In this document: positions 56,145 through 64,000 of the stretch, in pieces
Layout of the letters: each line of letters begins with the position of its first letter
Position numbering within the stretch: the first letter of the stretch is position 1
Assembly: GCF_023634765.1 (NCBI RefSeq)
Contig: NZ_JAMLFX010000003.1
Span: 618,179 to 682,178 of the forward strand
Source: Pseudomonas sp. AKS31
Lineage (GTDB): Bacteria; Pseudomonadota; Gammaproteobacteria; Pseudomonadales; Pseudomonadaceae
Direction of reading: 5' to 3'
Length of the DNA: 64,000 bases
Notes under the pieces: model-generated
Told to the model about the DNA's origin: nothing
Databases searched by the model: none
What the model saw: only the letters and a program-made list of their open reading frames with translations
Position numbers and translations under genes: made by a program

Positions 56145-58094
56145 ATGTTGAACACCCTTCTTCCAATCCTGTTGTTCGCAGCCTTGGGCCTTGGTGTCCT
56201 TGGCGCGTTGCGGCGGGTAGCGATGTGGCGTCGGGGCCGGGCCTCGAAGGTCGATCTGATCGGCGGCCTGTTCGCCATGCCCAAGCGCTATATGGTCGAT
56301 TTGCACCATGTCGTGGCGCGGGACAAATACATCGCCAACACCCACGTGGCCACGGCCGGCGGTGCGGTTGCGTCGATTGTGCTGGCGCTGCTGGTGCACG
56401 GTTTCGGCCTGCATAACCGCATCCTCGGTTACGCCTTGCTGCTGATGACGGCAGTGATGTTTGTCGGTGCGATTTTCGTTTACCTGCGTCGGCGCAATCC
56501 GCCGGCACGGTTGTCGAAAGGCCCGTGGATGCGCCTGCCGAAAAGCCTGCTGGCGTTCTCGGCGTCGTTCTTTCTGCTGACCTTGCCGGTGGCCGGGATT
56601 CTTCCGGAGAACTTCGGTGGCTGGCTGCTCGCGGTCATTTTGGGGATCGGTGTGCTGTGGGGTGTGTCGGAACTTTTCTTCGGCATGACCTGGGGCGGGC
56701 CGATGAAACACGCCTTTGCCGGTGCGTTGCACCTGGCCTGGCACCGTCGCGCCGAACGCTTTGGCGGCGGCCGTTCCACCGGTTTGAAACCGCTGGATCT
56801 GAACGATCCGAACGCGCCACTGGGCGTGGAAAAACCCAAGGACTTCACCTGGAACCAGTTGCTCGGTTTCGACGCCTGCGTGCAGTGCGGCAAGTGCGAA
56901 GCCGCGTGCCCGGCGTTCGCTGCCGGTCAGCCGCTGAACCCGAAGAAACTGATTCAGGACATGGTCGTCGGCCTGGCTGGCGGCACCGATGCCAAATTCG
57001 CCGGCAGCCCGTATCCCGGCAAACCAGTGGGCGAACACAGCGGCAATCCGCATCAACCGATCGTCAACGGTCTGGTCGATGCCGAAACCCTGTGGTCATG
57101 CACCACTTGCCGCGCCTGCGTCGAGGAATGCCCGATGATGATCGAGCACGTCGACGCCATCGTCGACATGCGCCGGCACCTCACTCTGGAAAAAGGCGCG
57201 ACGCCGAACAAGGGCGCTGAAGTCCTGGAAAACCTCATCGCTACCGACAACCCCGGCGGTTTCGCCCCGGGCGGGCGGATGAACTGGGCGGCAGACCTGA
57301 ACCTCACTCTGCTCAGCGAGAAGAAATCCACCGACGTGCTGTTCTGGGTTGGCGACGGCGCTTTCGACATGCGCAACCAGCGCACCCTGCGCGCGTTCGT
57401 GAAAGTGCTTAAAGCGGCGAAAATCGACTTTGCTGTGCTCGGTCTTGAAGAGCGAGACAGCGGCGATGTCGCACGGCGTCTCGGCGATGAAGCGACCTTC
57501 CAGTTGCTCGCCAAACGCAACATCCAGACCCTGGCCAAATACAGCTTCAACCGCATCGTCACCTGCGATCCGCATAGCTTCCATGTGCTGAAAAACGAGT
57601 ACGGCGCGTTCGATGGCAACTATCTGGTGCAGCACCACAGCACCTACATGGCGGAAATCATTCAGGCCGGCGCGCTCAACCTCGGGCAGCACAAAGGCAA
57701 CAGCGTGACCTATCACGATCCGTGCTACCTCGGCCGCTACAACGGCGAGTACGAAGCGCCGCGTGAAGTACTGCGTGCGCTCGGTATCGAAGTCAAAGAG
57801 ATGCAACGTTCCGGCTTCCGCTCGCGCTGCTGCGGCGGCGGTGGTGGGGCGCCAATCACTGACATTCCGGGCAAGCAGCGGATTCCTGATATGCGCATGG
57901 AAGACATCCGCGAGACCGGCGCCGAACTGGTGGCCGTGGGTTGTCCACAGTGCACGGCGATGCTCGAAGGCGTGGTCGAACCGCGTCCGCTGATCAAGGA
58001 CATCGCCGAACTGGTGGCCGACGCACTGCTCGAAGACGCCGCACCGAACAAGCCTGCCACCCCGGCCAAACGTGAACCTGCGGAGGCCCACTGA
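56145..58094 (+). CDS. dgcB: Dimethylglycine demethylase electron-transfer subunit DgcB
   Basis: 649 aa membrane iron-sulfur protein. Several membrane helices at the N-terminus (1 to about 220), two 4Fe-4S motifs CVQCGKCEAACP near 245 and CTTCRACVEECP near 320, then CCG domains (HDPCYLGRYNGEYE, CCGGGGG, GCPQCTAMLEG) as in heterodisulfide reductase subunits. It should pass electrons from dimethylglycine oxidation to the ETF-like pair or quinones. The TGA overlaps the next ATG by one base. Confidence 0.93.
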   Translation: MLNTLLPILLFAALGLGVLGALRRVAMWRRGRASKVDLIGGLFAMPKRYMVDLHHVVARDKYIANTHVATAGGAVASIVLALLVHGFGLHNRILGYALLLMTAVMFVGAIFVYLRRRNPPARLSKGPWMRLPKSLLAFSASFFLLTLPVAGILPENFGGWLLAVILGIGVLWGVSELFFGMTWGGPMKHAFAGALHLAWHRRAERFGGGRSTGLKPLDLNDPNAPLGVEKPKDFTWNQLLGFDACVQCGKCEAACPAFAAGQPLNPKKLIQDMVVGLAGGTDAKFAGSPYPGKPVGEHSGNPHQPIVNGLVDAETLWSCTTCRACVEECPMMIEHVDAIVDMRRHLTLEKGATPNKGAEVLENLIATDNPGGFAPGGRMNWAADLNLTLLSEKKSTDVLFWVGDGAFDMRNQRTLRAFVKVLKAAKIDFAVLGLEERDSGDVARRLGDEATFQLLAKRNIQTLAKYSFNRIVTCDPHSFHVLKNEYGAFDGNYLVQHHSTYMAEIIQAGALNLGQHKGNSVTYHDPCYLGRYNGEYEAPREVLRALGIEVKEMQRSGFRSRCCGGGGGAPITDIPGKQRIPDMRMEDIRETGAELVAVGCPQCTAMLEGVVEPRPLIKDIAELVADALLEDAAPNKPATPAKREPAEAH

Positions 58095-59314
58095 TGAGCG
58101 ACATTATCCGCCGCGACCCGCGCGCCGAATGGATTGCCCGTAATCGCCTGCACCCGCTGCACGCGGCGATGCAACCGGCGCAACACAGCTGGATGGGGCC
58201 TAACGGCGTCATTCGCAAGAATCTGCATGGGATCGGTTTCATCGGCCCCAACGGCATCAAGCGTATCGACCGCAGCGGCGCGCAACAGGGCGGGGCGGTC
58301 AAACGCTCGGCGACGGTTGAGGTGCAACTGCCGCTGCATCAGGTGCCGGCCCCGGCTTTCTATATCAGCGTAGTGCCGGACATGGTTGGCGGTCGCTTGA
58401 GCAGCCACGATCGTGACTTGCTTGGCCTCGCTCATCAGCTCGCCGGTAATGACGGCGCAGTGTTGGCGGTGGTCTTTGGCGAGCATAAGGAAAACGCCTT
58501 CGCGACCGCAGGCGTGGATCGCTTGCTGGTGCTGGAAGGCGAACAGTTCAGCGGTTATGCACCGGAGCAGCGAGTGCAAGGTCTGCGCGCTGTGGATAAC
58601 CAGTTCAATCCGCGCCACTGGCTGCTGCCTGACAGTCGCAGTGGTGGCGGTGAACTCGGTCGGCGCTTTGCCGCGGCACTGGGCGAGCGCCCGGCGACGC
58701 GGGTCTGGCAGGTCAAGGATCAGGAGTGCATCGGCCGCGCTGGCGCTGGGCTGCAAGACCTTGCCCGTCCCGTCGCACGGTTGATTCTGGCCGCGGCAGA
58801 ATGCGCCGAGCCGGTCAGTGAAACCCGTCACGAAGCATTGCCGGTGGAGTTATCCACAAGTGTCGCGCGCAGCCTTTCGCGGATCGAAGATCTCGGCGCT
58901 GTTGCGGTCGACCCGGCGGCGATTCCAATGGCCGAAGCCGAATTCATCTTCTCCGGCGGTAACGGCGTCAAGGATTGGGCGTTGTTCCACGAAACGGCGG
59001 CGGCACTCGGTGCTACCGAAGGCGCGTCGCGGGTGGCGGTGGACGATGGCTTCATGGCCCGTGATCGTCAGGTCGGTGCGTCCGGCACCTGGGTTACCGC
59101 GCGGGTGTATGTGGCTGTGGGTATCTCCGGAGCGATCCAGCACCTGCAAGGCATCGGTGCCTGCGACAAGGTCGTGGCGATCAACCTTGATCCAGGTTGC
59201 GACATGATCAAACGTGCCGATCTCTCGGTGATTGGCGAGAGCGCAGAGATTCTGCAAGCGTTGATCGAAGCGGTCGCGGCTTACCGCAACGAAGCCAAGC
59301 GCGATGCGGCTTAA
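58094..59314 (+). CDS. Electron transfer flavoprotein alpha-like subunit
   Basis: 406 aa, longer than typical EtfA because of an about 95-residue N-terminal extension. The C-terminal FAD domain is intact: FIFSGGNGVKDW, DDGFMARDRQVGASGTWV, VYVAVGISGAIQHLQGI, INLDPGCDMIKRADLSVIG. It works with the following gene in the dimethylglycine electron route. Two perfect DnaA-type 9-mers fall inside it (58591-58599 and 58850-58858). Confidence 0.92.
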   Translation: MSDIIRRDPRAEWIARNRLHPLHAAMQPAQHSWMGPNGVIRKNLHGIGFIGPNGIKRIDRSGAQQGGAVKRSATVEVQLPLHQVPAPAFYISVVPDMVGGRLSSHDRDLLGLAHQLAGNDGAVLAVVFGEHKENAFATAGVDRLLVLEGEQFSGYAPEQRVQGLRAVDNQFNPRHWLLPDSRSGGGELGRRFAAALGERPATRVWQVKDQECIGRAGAGLQDLARPVARLILAAAECAEPVSETRHEALPVELSTSVARSLSRIEDLGAVAVDPAAIPMAEAEFIFSGGNGVKDWALFHETAAALGATEGASRVAVDDGFMARDRQVGASGTWVTARVYVAVGISGAIQHLQGIGACDKVVAINLDPGCDMIKRADLSVIGESAEILQALIEAVAAYRNEAKRDAA

Positions 59315-59323
59315 GGAAACGCT

Positions 59324-60094
59324 ATGAACACGAAAGTTATCAGTCTGGTTTCCATCGGCGCTCACCCGACTTCCGGGCGGCCACGCCGTGCTGATCAGGA
59401 TGCGCGCGCCGTGGAACTCGGTTTGCAACTGGCTGGGGATAACCTGCAAGTGCTGCATGCCGGGGATGTCGCGGAGCCGGCATTGCGCGCCTATTTGGGT
59501 ATGGGTCTTGAGCAGATGCATGTGCTGGAGCAACCGGCTGGTGCCGATGCGCTGCCGGCGTTGACCGAGTATCTGCGTGATGCCGGTGCGCAAGTGGTGT
59601 TGACCGGCAGCCAGGCGGAAACCGGGGAGGGTTCGGGGATGTTGCCGTTCCTGCTGGCGGAAGGTCTTGGCTGGCCATTGGTGGTCGGACTGGCGCAGGT
59701 CGAGTCGATCAACGACGGCTCGGCGCTGGTGCTGCAAGCGTTGCCGCGCGGGCAGCGGCGACGGTTGAAAGTGAAACTGCCGTTTCTGGCGACTGTGGAT
59801 AACGCTGCGCCGAAGCCACGGCAAAGCGCCTACGGGCCGGCGCGACGCGGGGTCTTGCAGGCTGAAGACATCGAAGTTGTCGACGACGAACTCCTGGCGG
59901 TCGCCACCCTGCAACCGGCCAAACCACGGCCGAAACGCCTGAAAGTGATCAAGGCCAAAAGCGGGGCAGACCGGATGAAGGCCGCGACGGCCAAGGCAAG
60001 TGGGGGCGGGGGGCAGGTGCTCAAGGGTGTTACTGCACAGGCTGGCGCTGAAGCGATTCTCAAGTTGCTGATTGAAGAAGGTGTGGTTCGCTGA
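59324..60094 (+). CDS. Electron transfer flavoprotein beta-like subunit
   Basis: 256 aa, EtfB fold: VSIGAHPTSGRPRRADQDARAVELGLQLAG, the AMP-region GSQAETGEGSGMLPFLLAEGLGWPLV, and LLKLLIEEGVVR at the C-terminus. Starts 9 bp after the alpha-like gene with AAGGAAACGC before the ATG. A perfect DnaA-type 9-mer lies at 59794-59802. Last gene of the dgc operon; a long repeat follows its stop. Confidence 0.92.
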   Translation: MNTKVISLVSIGAHPTSGRPRRADQDARAVELGLQLAGDNLQVLHAGDVAEPALRAYLGMGLEQMHVLEQPAGADALPALTEYLRDAGAQVVLTGSQAETGEGSGMLPFLLAEGLGWPLVVGLAQVESINDGSALVLQALPRGQRRRLKVKLPFLATVDNAAPKPRQSAYGPARRGVLQAEDIEVVDDELLAVATLQPAKPRPKRLKVIKAKSGADRMKAATAKASGGGGQVLKGVTAQAGAEAILKLLIEEGVVR

Positions 60095-60098
60095 AAAG

Positions 60099-60291
60099 CC
60101 CCCCACCCTAGCCCTCTCCCAGAGGGAGAGGGGACCGACCGAGTGGTATTGGCTAATTACATCGACCTGCGATTGCGCGGTGACCTTGGTCTGGCCAAGC
60201 CTGAGATCACAATGTTCGTTCAGGTCGGTGGAGTTTGAACAGGCGATGCGGTCGGCTCCCTCTCCCTTTGGGAGAGGGCTGGGGTGAGGGG
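60099..60291. repeat. CCCTCACC long inverted-repeat element
   Basis: Left arm CCCCACCCTAGCCCTCTCCC, right arm GGGAGAGGGCTGGGGTGAGG, with inner CGACCTG and GTTCAGGTCGG pieces. It lies directly before the DnaA-box repeats. Confidence 0.85.
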
Positions 60292-60294
60292 GAG

Positions 60295-61011
60295 TGTTTA
60301 CCCACAATCCCTGTTGGCGGATCTGTGGATAACGTGTTCGCCCCTCTCTGCACCCCACGTCAATCAAGCCCTACAGCTCTCCGATCAAAAAACAACCAGC
60401 CTAAGTTACGGATTTTCTGAGCTTTTTATCTTGGATAACTGAATAAGTTGCCCCCAATCTCTGTTGGCGCTTCTGTGGATAAGATGTTCGCTTTCCGCTG
60501 AAGCCCATACAAAACGTGGCTTTCGAAGGGGTGATCAAAAAACAGTCAATTCGTCAGTTTCCGCACTTAATTCCCGCGCAAGCCTCGATTTCACACAGCC
60601 TCCAACGCTTTTCCACAGACAAGACAAAGTTACCCCCGATCTCTGTTGGCGCTTCTGTGGATAACGTGTTTGTCATCCGCTACAGGCTATGAAAACCGTG
60701 GCTTACAGAGATATGATCAAAAAACAACCAATGCGTCCAGCAAACTGTCTTTCTGGATAAGTCACGATTTTTCTTCACAAATCAGCGAGTTATTTTTCCA
60801 GTCATCCACAGTTACCCCCATTTGCTGTGGGTGGCTATGTGGATAACTTGTTTGCCAAACCCTACAGGCCCCGTCCGGCATAGTCCAAACGGCAATTGAT
60901 CACATTTCATACAGTTCTAAGGCGTTGCCTTGACTTCGATTCCTGCGCTGTCTTCACTGCAATGGCACAAGGACAGCCGTCAGTTATCCACATCAGGTTC
61001 TGGGAGAACGC
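60295..61011. repeat. Array of four imperfect tandem repeats with perfect DnaA boxes
   Basis: Four units, with DnaA boxes at 60324, 60474, 60656 and 60838 (spacing 150, 182 and 181 bp). The unit pattern is GTTACCCCC-RATCTCTGTTGGCGCTTC-TGTGGATAAC-GTGTTTG ... CTACAGGC ... CGTGGCTT ... GATCAAAAAACAACCAA. Perfect TTATCCACA boxes: four on the minus strand, plus one on the plus strand at 60984-60992. Near-matches at 60609 (TTTTCCACA), 60752 and 60802. No gene is supported in this stretch. It is not the usual rpmH-dnaA origin. Confidence 0.8.
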
Positions 61012-61098
61012 ATGATGGATAGTCAGCCGCACCGCCCCCCGCCCTCGCCACGCAAGCGCACGCTCCGGCGCGCCGCCAATCAGCACGCTCGCCTGTAG
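61012..61098 (+). CDS. Possible 28-aa Arg/Pro-rich leader peptide
   Basis: Short frame beginning MMDSQPHRPPPSPRKRTLRR after TGGGAGAAC, 9-10 bp from a plausible ribosome site, and ending 125 bp before the GMC oxidoreductase start. It is very basic. Too short to judge; it may be a leader peptide or chance. Confidence 0.25.
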   Translation: MMDSQPHRPPPSPRKRTLRRAANQHARL

Positions 61099-61223
61099 CG
61101 CGCCACACCCGTCAGACCGCTGTGCTGTCGCCGGACTTGATCCGGTGGCCAGGTGCCCGTTCGTTCATTGATTGCAGGCAACCGCAGAGTTGCCCCCATC
61201 TGCCTGATTAGAGGAACCACCTC

Positions 61224-64000
61224 ATGACACGGATCGCAACGCCCATCAGCGAGATCAAGGAACACTACGATGTGATCGTTATCGGTTCAGGCTACGGCGG
61301 CGGCATTGCTGCCTCGCGCCTGTCCCGTGCCGGCAAACGTGTGTGCCTGCTCGAACGCGGTCGGGAAATCCAGCCCGGCGAATATCCCAACACCATGATC
61401 GCCGCCACCGAGGAACTGCAGGTGCATGACCCGGACGGCCATATCGGCTCACGCACCGGGCTGTTCGATTTGCATGTGAATGCCCAGCAGAACGTCGTGG
61501 TCGGTTGCGGCCTCGGTGGCACGTCGCTGATCAATGCCAACGTTGCCCTGGAGCCGGAGCCCGGCGTATTCGACGATCCGCGCTGGCCGCAAGCGGTGCG
61601 CGAACACCGCGACACGCTGCTCAAGGACGGTTATGCCCGCGCCCGGGAAATGCTCAAACCCAATCCCTACCCGAGCACTGCACCCAACCTGCCGAAACTC
61701 GACGCCAACAAGAAATCCGCGGATTACCTCAAGCAAGGCGCGCATTTCTACAAGCCGCCGATCAACGTGACCTTCGACAAACTGCCAAACAACCTCAACC
61801 ATGTCGGCGTCGAGCAACTGCCGTGCAACCAGTGCGGCGACTGCGTGTCGGGCTGTAACAACAAGGCCAAGAACACCACGCTGATGAACTACCTGCCAGA
61901 CGCCTGGAACCACGGCGCGGAGATTTTCTGCCAGGCCGAAGTGCGGCACCTGGAGCGCGACGGTGAAGGCTGGATCGTGCACTTCCAGTACCTGGACAGC
62001 GGTCGCGAGAAGTTTTCCGCGCCTACCTTGTTTGTGAAGGCCGACATCGTCGTGGTCTCCGCCGGCACCCTCGGCTCCACGGAAATTCTTCTGCGCACGC
62101 GTGACAAAGGCGTGGTGATGTCCGGCCAGCTCGGTGAGAACATGAGCGGCAACGGCGACATCCTCGGCTTCGGCCACAACTGCGAGCAGACCATCAACGG
62201 CATCGGTTTCGGTGCGCACCCGGCCAAGGAACTGCACCCGGTCGGCCCGTGCATCACTTCGGTCATCGACATGCGTACCGAAGGTGACTGGCGCAGCCGT
62301 ATGGTCATTGAAGAAGGCTCGATCCCCGGCGCCCTCGGCCGGCCGATGGTGCCGGCCATGGCCGGGTTTGCCGAGATGATCGGAGTGGCCACGGATGACA
62401 GCTTCAGCGGCAAGGTCAAATACAAGGCGCGTGAAGCGGAAAGCTTTCTGCGCGGCCCGTATTACGGCGCACTGCACAACATGCAGACCTACCTGATCAT
62501 GAGCCACGACAGTGGCCAGGGGCGGATGGTCCTCGATAACAAGGATCAGCTGCGGATCGATTGGCCGGGCGTTGGCGAGCAGGAGAACTTCAAACTCGGC
62601 AACGAACGTTTGCAGCAGAGCACCAAGGCGCTGGGCGGGGTCTGGGTGGAAAACCCGATATGGACCAAGCTGCTCAAGCACAGCATCGTCTCGGTGCACC
62701 CTTTGGGCGGTTGCGTGATGGGCGAAGACGCGGCGCAGGGCGTGGTCAATCACAAGGGCCAGGTGTTCAGCGGCGCCAGTGGCACCGATGTTTACGCCAA
62801 TCTCTACGTGACCGATGGCGCGGTGATTCCGACGTCGCTGGCGGTTAATCCACTGCTGACCATCTCGGCTGTGAGTGAGCGCAACATGGGCCTGCTCGCC
62901 GCCGACCGTGGCTGGCAGATCGACTACACGCTGCCTTCGGCGCCGCGCAAACAGGTGGCACCGCCAACCCTCGGCGTGCAGTTCACCGAAACCATGAAAG
63001 GCTATTTCTCCCGGGCTTTCACCGCGGCGCAGAGCACCGATCTGAAAGTCTATGAAGCGGCGGCCAAACGCGGCGAGGCGGACAACTCGCCGATCGACTT
63101 CACCCTGACCATCACCGCCAACGACCTTAACCGGATGATCAAGGAGCCGGAACACGCAGCAACCATTGTCGGCACGGTGATTGCTCCGGCACTGTCGCCA
63201 CAACCGCTGACCGCCAGCAATGGCGTGTTCAACCTGTTCGAGCAATTCGAGCAACAGGTCGATACGCGCCACATGAAATACGACATGAAACTGACCGCCG
63301 AGGACGGTAACGACTATTTCTTCAGCGCCTTCAAAACCGTGCCGGAAGACAACGGCGTGCTGAATATCTGGCACGACACCAGCACGCTGTACGTGACGCT
63401 GTATCGCGGGCCGGACAAGTCGGGCGAGGTGATCGGCTCCGGGGTGATGCACATTCATCCGACCGATTTCGCCAAACAGATGACCACCATGAAAGTGCTC
63501 AATGCGCGCAACGAACGCGAGCGCATTGAAGGCCTGGCGCGTTTCGGCAAGTTCTTCGCCGGGATCCTCTGGGAGAGTTACGGCGGGGTGTTTGCCGGGG
63601 ATATCTACTTCAATCCCGACGCGCCGCCCCGGTTGAAACGGCCCTTGGATGCGCCAACCCCGGCAGTGCATTTCTTCCCTACCGAGGATGGCGTCGAACT
63701 GCGCCTGACCCGTTACCAGGCCGGCAGCAAAGGCCCGGTGATGCTGGTGCATGGTCTGGGCGTGGGCTCGAATATCTTTTCCACCGACACGATTCAGACC
63801 AACCTGTTGGAGTACCTGTGCAAGCACGATTACGACGTCTGGCTGCTTGATTTTCGCGTGAGCATTCTGCTGCCGGCGAGCAAGAAGGAGTGGAACGGCG
63901 ACCAGATCGCCCGATACGACTTCAAGGCGGCCATCGCGCAGATTCAGCAGGAAACCAACGCCCGCGATGTGCAGTGCGTGGTGCATTGCTACGGCGCAAC
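61224..64000 (+). CDS. GMC oxidoreductase fused to an alpha/beta-hydrolase (cut by window end)
   Basis: At least 925 aa; the 3' end lies outside. ATG follows GAGGA by 8 bp. Residues about 10-570 are a GMC/cholesterol-oxidase-like flavoenzyme: VIVIGSGYGGGIAASRL, GCGLGGTSLINANV, HPLGGCVMG and SLAVNPLLTISA. A CNQCGDCVSGCNNKAKNT motif near 196 has ferredoxin-like Cys spacing. A linker domain follows, then from about residue 815 an alpha/beta-hydrolase begins (VMLVHGLGVGSNIFSTD, WLLDFR, VHCYGAT at the edge, the start of a nucleophile-elbow region). Substrate unknown; sterol or long-chain alcohol ester chemistry is plausible. Confidence 0.85.
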   Translation, partial: MTRIATPISEIKEHYDVIVIGSGYGGGIAASRLSRAGKRVCLLERGREIQPGEYPNTMIAATEELQVHDPDGHIGSRTGLFDLHVNAQQNVVVGCGLGGTSLINANVALEPEPGVFDDPRWPQAVREHRDTLLKDGYARAREMLKPNPYPSTAPNLPKLDANKKSADYLKQGAHFYKPPINVTFDKLPNNLNHVGVEQLPCNQCGDCVSGCNNKAKNTTLMNYLPDAWNHGAEIFCQAEVRHLERDGEGWIVHFQYLDSGREKFSAPTLFVKADIVVVSAGTLGSTEILLRTRDKGVVMSGQLGENMSGNGDILGFGHNCEQTINGIGFGAHPAKELHPVGPCITSVIDMRTEGDWRSRMVIEEGSIPGALGRPMVPAMAGFAEMIGVATDDSFSGKVKYKAREAESFLRGPYYGALHNMQTYLIMSHDSGQGRMVLDNKDQLRIDWPGVGEQENFKLGNERLQQSTKALGGVWVENPIWTKLLKHSIVSVHPLGGCVMGEDAAQGVVNHKGQVFSGASGTDVYANLYVTDGAVIPTSLAVNPLLTISAVSERNMGLLAADRGWQIDYTLPSAPRKQVAPPTLGVQFTETMKGYFSRAFTAAQSTDLKVYEAAAKRGEADNSPIDFTLTITANDLNRMIKEPEHAATIVGTVIAPALSPQPLTASNGVFNLFEQFEQQVDTRHMKYDMKLTAEDGNDYFFSAFKTVPEDNGVLNIWHDTSTLYVTLYRGPDKSGEVIGSGVMHIHPTDFAKQMTTMKVLNARNERERIEGLARFGKFFAGILWESYGGVFAGDIYFNPDAPPRLKRPLDAPTPAVHFFPTEDGVELRLTRYQAGSKGPVMLVHGLGVGSNIFSTDTIQTNLLEYLCKHDYDVWLLDFRVSILLPASKKEWNGDQIARYDFKAAIAQIQQETNARDVQCVVHCYGA

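Noticed and set aside
60464..60846. Two 66-codon frames (60464-60664 and 60646-60846) sharing MALLWI and DQKT segments, looking like tandem related genes.
   Set aside because: They start at TTG, overlap each other, and share residues only where the DNA repeat and DnaA box are conserved. The conservation is of DNA, not of codons.
60295..61011. The DnaA-box array as the chromosomal replication origin itself.
   Set aside because: Neighbours are dgc/etf and a GMC oxidase gene, not rpmH, dnaA, dnaN or gyrB, and there is no clear large AT-rich unwinding element beside ordered boxes. A secondary DnaA-binding role is more likely.

Overview
The window looks like chromosomal DNA of a Pseudomonas of the fluorescens/putida type. 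The gene order metK - ArsR-type regulator - tkt - epd - pgk - two small lipoproteins - fda, and a long choline/carnitine/glycine-betaine block (betA-betB-betI, betT, cbcXWV, sdaB, gbdR, caiX-cdhCAB, cdhR, dgcAB, etf-like genes), are Pseudomonas arrangements. Four families of Pseudomonas-type inverted repeats are scattered through the intergenic spaces. I see no rRNA, tRNA, CRISPR array, prophage or IS transposase.

Layout. (1) 1-4.6 kb: end of a DUF1090 gene, ligB, metK and an ArsR/methyltransferase regulator with a perfect operator-like palindrome upstream. (2) 4.8-11.2 kb: central carbon genes tkt, epd, pgk, two small lipoproteins (one MliC-like) and fda. (3) 11.2-14.9 kb: an AT-richer accessory pocket directly behind fda. 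It holds a 120-aa unknown protein, a decayed copy of the fda 3' end, a hipBA module, a DUF6124 gene with a structured RNA leader, and an 87-aa unknown protein. (4) 14.9-30.3 kb: mixed housekeeping genes: PL7 alginate lyase, REC-PAS-GGDEF-EAL protein, YgjP-like metallopeptidase, winged-helix protein, ElaA-type acetyltransferase, periplasmic binding protein, YccS, a YhiN-type flavoprotein, DbpA, an MdtD-type exporter and a second TldD/TldE-like pair. (5) 30.5-60.1 kb: quaternary-amine catabolism. (6) 60.1-61.2 kb: a gene-free stretch with four imperfect repeats carrying perfect DnaA boxes. (7) 61.2 kb to the end: a GMC oxidoreductase fused to an alpha/beta-hydrolase, cut by the window edge.

How the genes work together. 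Choline enters through BetT or the CbcXWV ABC transporter and is oxidised by BetA and BetB to glycine betaine under BetI control. Carnitine is bound by CaiX, which has no permease of its own here and probably uses CbcWV. CdhA, CdhC and CdhB convert carnitine to glycine betaine under CdhR. A gamma-butyrobetaine hydroxylase behind cdhB would feed gamma-butyrobetaine into carnitine. DgcAB with the ETF-like pair demethylate dimethylglycine. SdaB takes the final serine to pyruvate, and GbdR is the betaine/dimethylglycine-responsive activator. The gbcAB and soxBDAG steps are not in this window.

The least explained signals are the DnaA-box repeat array (60.30-60.99 kb), the leader RNA before the DUF6124 gene, a strong plus-strand terminator with no gene in front of it (44.48 kb), the duplicated fda 3' ends, and cofactor or metal-site losses in DgcA and the M19-family protein.
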